Part shown: piece after piece, positions 24,045 through 31,518 of the stretch
How the letters are laid out: each line of letters opens with the position of its first letter
Numbering within the stretch: position 1 is the first letter of the stretch
DNA from: Clostridia bacterium
Lineage (GTDB): Bacteria; Bacillota; Clostridia; Oscillospirales; CAG-272
Direction: 5' to 3'
NCBI GenBank assembly: GCA_017455185.1
Contig: JAFTBN010000049.1
Coordinates: 1 to 61,261 of the forward strand
Length of the DNA stretch: 61,261 bases
The notes under the pieces: model-generated
Databases searched by the model: none
Told to the model about the DNA's origin: nothing
Seen by the model: only the letters and a program-made list of their open reading frames with translations
Translations under genes and position numbers: made by a program

Positions 24045-25213
24045 ACACAGGCATCCCCCAAAAGGACGGGATGCTTTTTTTCAAGGTCCCCGGCGGCAAG
24101 ACCCGGTTCGTATGCCGCGCTCACCCAGGCCAGCATCGCAAGTTCTGCCCGGTGCTGCTCCCGGCCGTCCTGAGTCAGATCCCGGTCAAACAGCCTTGCC
24201 GGCATCAGCACGTGCCGCAGGTCCTTTTTCAGACCGGACAGATACCTCTGTCCCGCGGAAGAAAGACCGAGCAGATGGAAATAGGAAGGCTTCTTTTTCA
24301 GTTGCGCCTCCCTCACTCCCGTCATGCCGAAAAGCAAGGTCCGGCGGAAAAAGGAATCTGTGTATTTTTTGGTCCGCAACGCCGAGAAAAAAGAAGCATA
24401 GTCCGCCGTCCCGGCGGCGCATTTTTCCACCCGCTGCGCCACGCCTCCTCCCATGCCCGAACAATCCCGATAGATTCCGGCGGGCGTCAGACGGTAATAG
24501 GCAAACAGCAATTCCTCGGATTTGGAAGGATCCGGGCCTCCTCCCGGCGCAAGCAGTGTCTGCTTTACGTCGGAGGGCACGCACGCCTCCCAGGCCGGGT
24601 CTTTTTCCCTCAGGCAGCGCCGGATAAAGGCTGAGGAAGGATTCTCCCCGTCCGCCTCCATCAGGTGATGCGTGTCGGGCCTTTTTACGACCTGCAAATT
24701 CCATTCCAGTCCGAGTTTTTCGGCCGCCCGCAGATAGGCAATGCCCAGCCGGTCGTTCGGCCCGGGGACCTCTCCCGCCAGAGTCTGCCACTGCTTTGCA
24801 AACGCCTGCGGCGTCCCCATTCCGGCCTGTGCCGCAGGCAGGTCTTTTGCATCCTCCATGGCGGAAAGCGTTCTGAGATGCTCTCCGTCTCCGGATTCGC
24901 TGCCGAAGCAAAGCGTGTCGACGCCGAGCCCGGAAAGTGTCCAGACTCCGCCCAGGGCAAAATGCTCCATGGCTCCGCAGGACCAGGGAAAAGGCACTTC
25001 GGCCACCAGGTCCGCCCCGTGCAAAAGAGCGGTTTTCGCCCGCAGATACGGATCGAGCAGGGCCGCTTCCCCTCTTTGGGTCGCGTGTCCGCTCATAGCG
25101 CACACCACGATGCCGTCCGGGCCGGCCGCCTCCCTCATGAAGGAAAGAAGCCTTGCGTGTCCCCGGTGCAAGGGATTCAATTCACAGACCGTCCCCAGCA
25201 CTCTCGGGCTCAT
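24041..25213 (-). CDS. tmcAL: tRNA(Met) cytidine acetate ligase
   Basis: TmcAL (YlbM family), 390 residues; it makes N4-acetylcytidine at the wobble position of elongator tRNA(Met) from acetate and ATP. The N-terminus has the nucleotidyltransferase-like CELNPLHRGHARL (HxGH-type motif), followed by VCAMSGHATQRGE, ADLVAEVPFPWSCG and DTLCFGSESGD, typical of the family. It overlaps the upstream CPBP protease gene by 32 bases. The start at 25213 agrees with the family N-terminus. Confidence 0.92.
   Translation of the reverse strand: MSPRVLGTVCELNPLHRGHARLLSFMREAAGPDGIVVCAMSGHATQRGEAALLDPYLRAKTALLHGADLVAEVPFPWSCGAMEHFALGGVWTLSGLGVDTLCFGSESGDGEHLRTLSAMEDAKDLPAAQAGMGTPQAFAKQWQTLAGEVPGPNDRLGIAYLRAAEKLGLEWNLQVVKRPDTHHLMEADGENPSSAFIRRCLREKDPAWEACVPSDVKQTLLAPGGGPDPSKSEELLFAYYRLTPAGIYRDCSGMGGGVAQRVEKCAAGTADYASFFSALRTKKYTDSFFRRTLLFGMTGVREAQLKKKPSYFHLLGLSSAGQRYLSGLKKDLRHVLMPARLFDRDLTQDGREQHRAELAMLAWVSAAYEPGLAAGDLEKKHPVLLGDACV
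24051..24081 (+). terminator. Plus-strand intrinsic terminator inside the 3' end of tmcAL
   Basis: The arms GCATCCC (24051-24057) and GGGATGC (24068-24074) are followed by TTTTTTT on the plus strand. It lies antisense to the last tmcAL codons and faces away from that gene's own transcription, so it would block plus-strand read-through. Confidence 0.5.
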
Positions 25214-26024
25214 GGGCCACCTCTCTCTTTTTCCTTTCCCACGGATGCGGCAGACTTTCCGTGTCAGTGCGTAAGAATTTCCAAAGCAAAACCACCGCCG
25301 TCGCCACTCCGAGCACCGCCATCAGGGCAATGGTCAGGGGCCGGAACCAGTTCGCATGTCCGAGCGTCGGCAAAAGCATTCCGCCGAAATCGAACAGCGC
25401 GTGAACGGCCATGCAATACCACACAGACCCGCTCAGAAGCAGCATCAGGCTGCACATCGCCCCGATCAGGGTGGAATACCCGACCTGCATCAGGGTGTCT
25501 CCCACGCCCGCCCCTTCGAACAGATTCAGCAAATGAACCAGGCCAAACAGGACGGAGGAAAGAAGGCTGACAAGCAGGATTTGCTTTTTGTTTGTATGAA
25601 ACGCCTCCAGAAGGCTGCACAAAAACAGCCCGCGGAAGACCAATTCCTCAAAACAGCCAATGGCCAGGGCGGCAAAAAACAGCACCACGGCCTCCCAGAC
25701 TTTTCCCTCGAACGAGGCTTCGCGGCGAATGACGGCTTCCCACTGAAAGTTGTTCAGGGCCACGAGAAAGGGAAAAACCAGATACAGGCCCGGACGGCCC
25801 GGTCCCAGGACCGGATACTTTACATAGCACACCATGCCAAAGAACAGCAAGGCCCCAAGCGTCCTGGAGACGAGCATCTCCAAAAGATACCGCTGCGTCT
25901 GCGTAAAGGTAAAGTCCCCGTACGTGCGGGTAAACGGACGCCAGACGTAAAACGCGACAAGGGCCAGAAGCACCATCCCCTCAAAGGCAAAGAAGGCGGC
26001 CCTGGATCCTGCCCACTTTTTCAT
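25182..26024 (-). CDS. CPBP family intramembrane metalloprotease
   Basis: A 280-residue membrane protein with about eight hydrophobic segments. The CPBP (Abi/CAAX-type) motifs are present: EELVFRG in the middle, FGLVHLLN after it and MAVHALFDF near the C-terminal third. These supply the Glu and His residues of the proposed active site. Substrates of such proteases in bacteria vary and are unknown here. It overlaps lgt by 4 bases and tmcAL by 32 bases. Confidence 0.88.
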   Translation of the reverse strand: MKKWAGSRAAFFAFEGMVLLALVAFYVWRPFTRTYGDFTFTQTQRYLLEMLVSRTLGALLFFGMVCYVKYPVLGPGRPGLYLVFPFLVALNNFQWEAVIRREASFEGKVWEAVVLFFAALAIGCFEELVFRGLFLCSLLEAFHTNKKQILLVSLLSSVLFGLVHLLNLFEGAGVGDTLMQVGYSTLIGAMCSLMLLLSGSVWYCMAVHALFDFGGMLLPTLGHANWFRPLTIALMAVLGVATAVVLLWKFLRTDTESLPHPWERKKREVAHEPESAGDGL

Positions 26025-26857
26025 GACTCTGCCGGAGCCGGGTTTTCCGGAGGCACGTCATCCCCGGACTTCTTTCCGGCTTCCTCTGCCCGGACCAGCC
26101 AGGGCACAAAGAATTTGCGCTCCGCCCAATAGACGAGGAACGCGCCCGCGACCATAAGGATCGCCACCAGCTGGGAAGGACTGAGGAACGGAACAACGGT
26201 CGCTCCCCTTTCGTCTCCCCGGAAGAATTCGATGATGAACCGCCATACCCCGTAGCTGACCATGTAGATCGGCAGCCCGAAGCGGCGTCCTTTGAAGAAC
26301 CGGACCATCAGAAAAGCGCACAGCGCCAGAAGGAAGAGCGCCTCATACAGCTGAAGGGGAACCACCTTGTAACCCAGGTCCACCATGTAAATGCCGTACC
26401 ACGCGTCGGTCGCCTTTCCATGGCAGCATCCTGCCATCAGGCAGCCGAGCCGCCCGAATCCGTGCGCAATCGTCACGCAGCACGGGGCGATGTCGAGCGG
26501 AATGATGAAATGGCTTATGTGATAACGATCCGGGAAGAGTTTGCGCCCGACCAGAAAATAGATCAGGAAGAACGCAATCGCCCCGCCGATCAGGCCCCCG
26601 TAAAACGTGGAGCCCGTATCCGAGGCAAGCTCGAACGTCCCGGTTTTCATGAAATTGTAAAACGCCTGCCAGAGCACGGCCGAACCGTACCCCACGAGCA
26701 CCGAGGCAACCGCGTCAATCAGGCACAGATTGAGCATCTTGGCCGGCATGTGCACCCGGTCTGCGCAGACACGGGTCACAACCAGAGCGCCCAGTATCCC
26801 CAGCGCAATCAGGATCGAATACAGATCGATTCCCCAGAACAATTCTTCGGGATGCAT
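26021..26857 (-). CDS. lgt: Prolipoprotein diacylglyceryl transferase
   Basis: Lgt, 278 residues, transfers diacylglycerol from phosphatidylglycerol to the lipobox cysteine of prolipoproteins. Seven membrane segments are evident, and the family signature HGFGRLGCLMAGCCHG lies near residues 150-165. A soluble Lys/Glu-rich tail follows the last membrane segment. Its substrates in this window include the lipoproteins at 13421 and 19425. It is followed by the CPBP gene with a 4-base overlap. Confidence 0.94.
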   Translation of the reverse strand: MHPEELFWGIDLYSILIALGILGALVVTRVCADRVHMPAKMLNLCLIDAVASVLVGYGSAVLWQAFYNFMKTGTFELASDTGSTFYGGLIGGAIAFFLIYFLVGRKLFPDRYHISHFIIPLDIAPCCVTIAHGFGRLGCLMAGCCHGKATDAWYGIYMVDLGYKVVPLQLYEALFLLALCAFLMVRFFKGRRFGLPIYMVSYGVWRFIIEFFRGDERGATVVPFLSPSQLVAILMVAGAFLVYWAERKFFVPWLVRAEEAGKKSGDDVPPENPAPAES

Positions 26858-26896
26858 CCCGGCCTCCTTTCTCCGTGCCGCGCAGCGGCCATGGTT

Positions 26897-27460
26897 TCAA
26901 TGCTTCTTTTTCTTTTCCTTTTCCTGTTTTTTCGCCTCTTTGAGGTCGGCGCGGACCATGGAAAAGGCCGCCTTCTCCCCGTTTTCGCTCAATTCCCGCA
27001 GCCATTTTTCAAGCATCCGGGCCGTATCGGGGTGCATCAGGGTCTTCGCCCGCCCCCGCAGGTAGTACGCGTAAGCGTCCCCGTCCCGGTATTCCTTTTT
27101 TCGGTAAATCTTGCTTGCGGCCACCCGGTCGCAGAACATTTCGGCGACGTACCGGGGCGGCATGGGAACCGGACGGTATTGCTTGGTGGCGGGATCGATG
27201 TCCACCCAATATTCAAAATGATGACGATTTCTTCCCTTGTGGTGCATCCAGGCCAGAGAATACCCGATGGTTTCCCGCTCGGATTCGTTCGGACTCCGGT
27301 TGCCCTGAAAATATCTGGCGCCGGCCCAGAATTCGGTCGGCGAGTATTTGGACAGGTCGTGCCGCAGCCCCTGCCAGAAGATGCCCGCCTTGCGGCAGTG
27401 CTTCATGACCAGATGCCGGTGCCGGGTAATGGTCGCAAAATGCAAAAAGGGATGTGCCAT
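26897..27460 (-). CDS. DUF5662 family protein
   Basis: About 187 residues. It resembles the DUF5662 family: an N-terminal HRHLVMKHCRKAGI, the motif GLRHDLSKYSPTEF, then NESERETIGYSLAWMHHKGRNRHH. The many conserved His and Asp residues suggest a metal-binding helical fold, similar to HD-type proteins, but no activity is known to me. An in-frame TTG at 27475 is weaker than the ATG at 27460, which follows GGAGGCGGAT. It starts 11 bases after the HAD gene. Confidence 0.78.
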   Translation of the reverse strand: MAHPFLHFATITRHRHLVMKHCRKAGIFWQGLRHDLSKYSPTEFWAGARYFQGNRSPNESERETIGYSLAWMHHKGRNRHHFEYWVDIDPATKQYRPVPMPPRYVAEMFCDRVAASKIYRKKEYRDGDAYAYYLRGRAKTLMHPDTARMLEKWLRELSENGEKAAFSMVRADLKEAKKQEKEKKKKH

Positions 27461-27471
27461 ATCCGCCTCCG

Positions 27472-28251
27472 TCAAGCGTTGTTTCTCAGTTCAGGGAAGA
27501 AATGATAGATTCCCTGCGCCACGCCGCCCTGTGCGGCATCGCAGCTGACGTACGTAACCAGTTCCTTGAGATACGGGTCCGAATTTCCCATCGCGACCGA
27601 AAGCGCGGCAGCGCGGAGCATTTCCTCGTCGTTGTTGCTGTCTCCCATGGCGATGATGTGATCTTCCGGAATTCCGAGATGCCCGCACAGAGCCAGCATG
27701 CCGGTTCCCTTGTCACAGCCGTGAAAGGTAGTTTCGGTGTAATACGAATGGACGTACACCTTGAAATAGCGACTCAGGAACGCTTCTTCCTCGGGCGTAA
27801 TCTGCCGCAATACGGTGATTTTGGAAACCCGCTGGGCCTTCGCCTCGGCGACAAGGTCGAACGTTTCGTCAAACGCGTCCTCGAACCGGTACCGGTCCGG
27901 ATGGTCGCGGAGCAGAAAAGGACGGTACGCCTTGTCCCCTTCCCAGATGACGCGGTCCCCTTTTTTTGCAAAATACATCGTGACTTCAATCAACTGTCCG
28001 GGGTCCATGCACCGGTTTGCCAGTTCCTGCCCGCGAAAGGAGATATACGAGCCGATGCTCGCGACAACGCCGTCAACCGGCACGGGAGAGAGCGCCTGTG
28101 CGGGATAGTTCCCGATGGTGCGTCCCGTGTTGATGAAGACGTAATGGCCCGCGTCGTGAAAACGGCGGAGCGCCTCTATGTTCTCTTTCGGGATGCCGAC
28201 CTGCTTGGCCAAAAGGGTGTTGTCGATATCCAAAAACAGCGCATAAGCCAT
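27472..28251 (-). CDS. HAD superfamily hydrolase (Cof-type phosphatase)
   Basis: A 259-residue HAD phosphatase. Motif I is FLDIDNTLL, motif II INTGRT, and motif IV GDSNNDEEMLRAA near the C-terminus, with a C2 cap between them, as in Cof/YidA-type phosphatases of sugar phosphates. The physiological substrate cannot be stated. It lies 25 bases after the DUF1846 gene. Confidence 0.9.
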   Translation of the reverse strand: MAYALFLDIDNTLLAKQVGIPKENIEALRRFHDAGHYVFINTGRTIGNYPAQALSPVPVDGVVASIGSYISFRGQELANRCMDPGQLIEVTMYFAKKGDRVIWEGDKAYRPFLLRDHPDRYRFEDAFDETFDLVAEAKAQRVSKITVLRQITPEEEAFLSRYFKVYVHSYYTETTFHGCDKGTGMLALCGHLGIPEDHIIAMGDSNNDEEMLRAAALSVAMGNSDPYLKELVTYVSCDAAQGGVAQGIYHFFPELRNNA

Positions 28252-28276
28252 TCGTTCGTTCCTTCTTCCCGCAGTC

Positions 28277-29749
28277 TTACAGTTTGGGCTTGAAATTCGG
28301 TTCGGAGTGAACCAGCATGCCCAGTTTCTTGTAAATCCGGGAGTCGGTCTCCGAAAGCATCACGGTGAAGTGCGCGTCACAGCCGCGCAGCCGGTCCAGC
28401 TGCTTGAGGGCCAGGGCCGCCTCCTCGCTCTCCGAGGAGGAAATGGAGAGGGCGATGAGCACCTCGTCCGAATGCAATCTGGGATTGTGATGGCCCAGAT
28501 AGTTAATTTTGAGCTGACAGATCGGCTCGAGAGCCGCGGGGCTGATGATGTTCTTCTCCGCGTCGATACCGGCCAGCGCCTTGACCGCGTTGAGCAATGC
28601 GGCGGCGGCCGGTCCCATCAGATTAGAGGTCTTGCCCGTGATGATGCGTCCGTCGGCCAGCTGAATGGCTCCGGCCGGGCTTCCCTCGATCTGGCTCTTT
28701 TCAAGCGACGCGGCAACCGCCGGGCACAGATAGGGCGTGACCTGGGCGCGCTGCATAAGCAGTTCCATCTTGCGCGTCATGCGGCCGTTTCCGCCGTTGA
28801 GACGTTCAAAGGTCGCCGCCGCGTAATAGCGGCGCAGGATCTCCAGTCTGGCAGCGGCGCAGCAGGCCTCGTCGTCCGAAATGCAGAAACCGGCCATGTT
28901 GACTCCCATGTCGGTCGGGGACTGATACGGGCTCTTGCCCTGGATCCGCTCGAGCATGGCGCGGAGCACGGGAAAGATTTCGACGTCGCGGTTGTAATTG
29001 ACCGTGATGACGCCGTAGGCTTCCATATGATACGGGTCAATCATGTTCACGTCGTCCAGATCGACCGTAGCGGCCTCGTAGGCGATGTTCACGGGATGCT
29101 GCAAGGTCAGGTTCCAGATCGGGAAAGTCTCGAATTTGGCATATCCGGCCTTGACGCCGTGCTGATATTCATGGTAGAGCTGAGACAGACAGGTCGCCAT
29201 TTTGCCCGAACCGGGGCCGGGCGCCGTGATGACCACCAGAGGCTTGGAGGTCTCGACAAACTCGTTCTTGCCGTAGCCTTCCTCGCTGACGATGCGGGCC
29301 ACGTCGTTGGGGTAGCCCGGGATCGGATAATGCAGATAGGAGCGGATGCCCGCGTCGGCCAGTTTGCGGCGGAAGGCGTCGGCGCTGGCCTGGCCTGCGT
29401 ATTGGGTAATGACAACGCTCTCGCACACGAATCCGTGTTCGCGGAAAATGCCAATCAGGCGGAACACTTCCTCGTCGTATCCCACGCCGATGTCGTTGCG
29501 CCGCTTCCTGGACTCGATGTCGGACGCGTTGATGGCGATGACGATTTCGGTATCGTCCTTGAGCGCCTGCAGCATTCTGAACTTCGAATCGGGCTGGAAC
29601 CCGGGAAGGACGCGGGACGCGTGATAGTCGTCCGTCAGTTTACCGCCGAATTCAAGATACAGCTTTCCGCCGAACTGCGCGATTCTCTCGCGGATGTGTT
29701 CGGACTGCATCTTGATGTACTTGTCATTATCAAACCCAATGCTTGCCAT
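28277..29749 (-). CDS. DUF1846 domain-containing protein
   Basis: A 490-residue protein of the DUF1846 family, with the typical start GFDNDKYIKMQSEHI and RIAQFGGKLYLEFGGKL, a P-loop-like GPGSGKMATCLSQLYHE segment and DLDDVNMIDPYHMEAYG. The family is common in Bacillota and has a solved structure, but its function is not established. The frame stays open upstream to 30196 inside the rluD gene; the ATG at 29749, following GGAGG, is the real start. Confidence 0.92.
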   Translation of the reverse strand: MASIGFDNDKYIKMQSEHIRERIAQFGGKLYLEFGGKLTDDYHASRVLPGFQPDSKFRMLQALKDDTEIVIAINASDIESRKRRNDIGVGYDEEVFRLIGIFREHGFVCESVVITQYAGQASADAFRRKLADAGIRSYLHYPIPGYPNDVARIVSEEGYGKNEFVETSKPLVVITAPGPGSGKMATCLSQLYHEYQHGVKAGYAKFETFPIWNLTLQHPVNIAYEAATVDLDDVNMIDPYHMEAYGVITVNYNRDVEIFPVLRAMLERIQGKSPYQSPTDMGVNMAGFCISDDEACCAAARLEILRRYYAAATFERLNGGNGRMTRKMELLMQRAQVTPYLCPAVAASLEKSQIEGSPAGAIQLADGRIITGKTSNLMGPAAAALLNAVKALAGIDAEKNIISPAALEPICQLKINYLGHHNPRLHSDEVLIALSISSSESEEAALALKQLDRLRGCDAHFTVMLSETDSRIYKKLGMLVHSEPNFKPKL

Positions 29750-29769
29750 TGTATGATTGCCTCCGGTTC

Positions 29770-30777
29770 TCAGGATCCGTTTCGGATCAATGTTTCGATT
29801 TTCAAAAATTCTTCGGGGAGCGGGCAGGTAAAGTGCATCCTTTCCCCGGTACGCGGATGAATCAGGTCCAACTCTGCCGCATGCAGACATTGGCCGTGTA
29901 TGAGTTTCTTGTGCTCCCGGTAAAACGGGGTTCCGCAGCCCCCGTAGAGCTCGTCGCCCAGAAGCGGATGTCCCAGGTAGGCCATATGCACCCGGATCTG
30001 GTGGGTTCTTCCGGTTTCCAGCCGGCATTCCAGATGATCGAATCCGGGATAGGACTCCAGCACGCGGTAATGCGTGACGGCATCCCTGGCGGAAACCGAC
30101 GGGTCTTTGACCACGGCCATCTTTTTGCGGTCCTGGGGATTGCGGCCGATCGGTTCGTGTACGGTTCCGCACGCCTCCCTCATGTGTCCCACGCACAAAG
30201 CGTGATACACCCGGGCCAGCGTATGCGTTTTGAGCTGTTCGGAGAGAGCCGCGTGCGCCGCGTCGTTCTTGGCCACGACCAAAAGGCCGCTTGTGTCCTT
30301 GTCAATCCGGTGCACGATTCCGGGTCTTGCGACGCCCCCGATGCCCGAGAGAGAATCCCGGCAATGGAAAAGCAGCGCGTTGACCAGCGTTCCCTTTTCG
30401 TTGCCCGGTGCGGGATGGACCACCATCCCCACAGGTTTGTTCACCACAAGGATGTCCCCGTCCTCGTACACGATGTCCAGCGCTATGTCTTCGGGTTCGA
30501 CCTGTGCGTCCTGCAGGGGCGGAATGAGGACAAGATAGATCTGCCCGGGTTCCACCCGGACCTTTTTGTCCTGCGGCAGGCCCCCAAGGCTCACCCGGCC
30601 CTCTTCGAGCCAGTGCGCCACCCGGTTCCTCGAAAGGCCGGACTTTTTCGCCAGCCAGCTGTCCAGGCGTTCCCCCGCGGCCTCCGGTTCCACCTCAAAA
30701 GTCTGAGGAAGATCGGACGTTGCGTCCTCGGGCAGATCCGGCCCGTCGTACAGGCCGAAGTCTTCGGGCTCAGGCAT
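29770..30777 (-). CDS. rluD: Ribosomal large-subunit pseudouridine synthase, RluA/RluD family
   Basis: About 335 residues. An N-terminal S4 domain (GERLDSWLAKKSGLSRNRV) precedes the catalytic domain with VHRIDKDTSGLLVVAK, containing the catalytic Asp, and LETGRTHQIRVHM. The family also includes YlyB-type enzymes, so the exact rRNA site is uncertain. About 35 acidic residues precede the S4 domain. The ATG at 30777 overlaps the lspA stop by 8 bases, with GGAGCAGG in front. Confidence 0.9.
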   Translation of the reverse strand: MPEPEDFGLYDGPDLPEDATSDLPQTFEVEPEAAGERLDSWLAKKSGLSRNRVAHWLEEGRVSLGGLPQDKKVRVEPGQIYLVLIPPLQDAQVEPEDIALDIVYEDGDILVVNKPVGMVVHPAPGNEKGTLVNALLFHCRDSLSGIGGVARPGIVHRIDKDTSGLLVVAKNDAAHAALSEQLKTHTLARVYHALCVGHMREACGTVHEPIGRNPQDRKKMAVVKDPSVSARDAVTHYRVLESYPGFDHLECRLETGRTHQIRVHMAYLGHPLLGDELYGGCGTPFYREHKKLIHGQCLHAAELDLIHPRTGERMHFTCPLPEEFLKIETLIRNGS

Positions 30778-31465
30778 CCTGCTCCGGATCTTCCGGGTCC
30801 TCCCCGGCCGGTCCGTCCTCCGGTTGTTTCTTTTCTTCTTCCGTCTCCGGTTCAGACCCGGATTCCGATTCGGGTCCGGGCTCTTCCGTTTCGGAAGGCT
30901 GCGCGTCGGCATAAGTCTCTTCGCCCGCGTCGGACTCCGGGCCTGCCGCCGGGATTGGTTCGGTTGGCGCGTTTTGCGCGTCCCCGGTTCCCTGCGCCCC
31001 TTTCTTTCTGAATTCCCTGATCAAACGGATCAGAAGATAGACGATGATGATCATCGCACCGACCACCACGCAGGCGTCCGCGATATTGAAAATCCATTTC
31101 CAGAACGGGAACAGATAGAAATCACAGAAATCCACCACATAGTTGAGTCGTATGCGGTCGATCATATTGGCAACGCCTCCGCCGATGATCAGGGACAGCG
31201 GAATGGTAAACCACTTGGAATCTTTGCGGCTCCGGTACAGATAGACCGTCAGGGCCAGCAAGGCAATGGTGGAAATCACCATGAAAACCCAGCGATGGTC
31301 GGACAGCATGCCGAACGCGGCGCCTTCGTTATGAATATAGGTCAGACGAAATACATGCGGGATGAGGTCGACCGACTCAAGCTCTTCCATGTTCTGGACC
31401 ACCAGAATCTTGGAAATCTGGTCGACCGCAATCACCGCCGCGATGACAACAGCGAACAGGATCAA
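30770..31465 (-). CDS. lspA: Signal peptidase II with an acidic C-terminal tail
   Basis: Lipoprotein signal peptidase, 231 residues. Four membrane segments are present, with the catalytic aspartates in GGGVANMIDRIRLNYVVD and NIADACVVVG. The core is about 155 residues; a further 75 or so residues form a Glu/Pro/Gly/Ser-rich acidic tail not typical of the family. The start is taken as TTG at 31465 because AAAGGAGG lies exactly 7 bases upstream; the upstream in-frame ATG at 31543 would overlap ileS and adds a non-family leader. Confidence 0.9.
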   Translation of the reverse strand: MILFAVVIAAVIAVDQISKILVVQNMEELESVDLIPHVFRLTYIHNEGAAFGMLSDHRWVFMVISTIALLALTVYLYRSRKDSKWFTIPLSLIIGGGVANMIDRIRLNYVVDFCDFYLFPFWKWIFNIADACVVVGAMIIIVYLLIRLIREFRKKGAQGTGDAQNAPTEPIPAAGPESDAGEETYADAQPSETEEPGPESESGSEPETEEEKKQPEDGPAGEDPEDPEQDA

Positions 31466-31518
31466 ATGGGCGCCTCCTTTCTTTCCCCACGGCGCCCGGG
31501 CGCCGGTGCGGGATCTGA

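Noticed and set aside
28277..30196. A 639-residue DUF1846 protein starting at 30196
   Set aside because: The first 149 residues would lie antisense-free but out of frame within rluD; the ATG at 29749 has a proper ribosome binding site and the family N-terminus.
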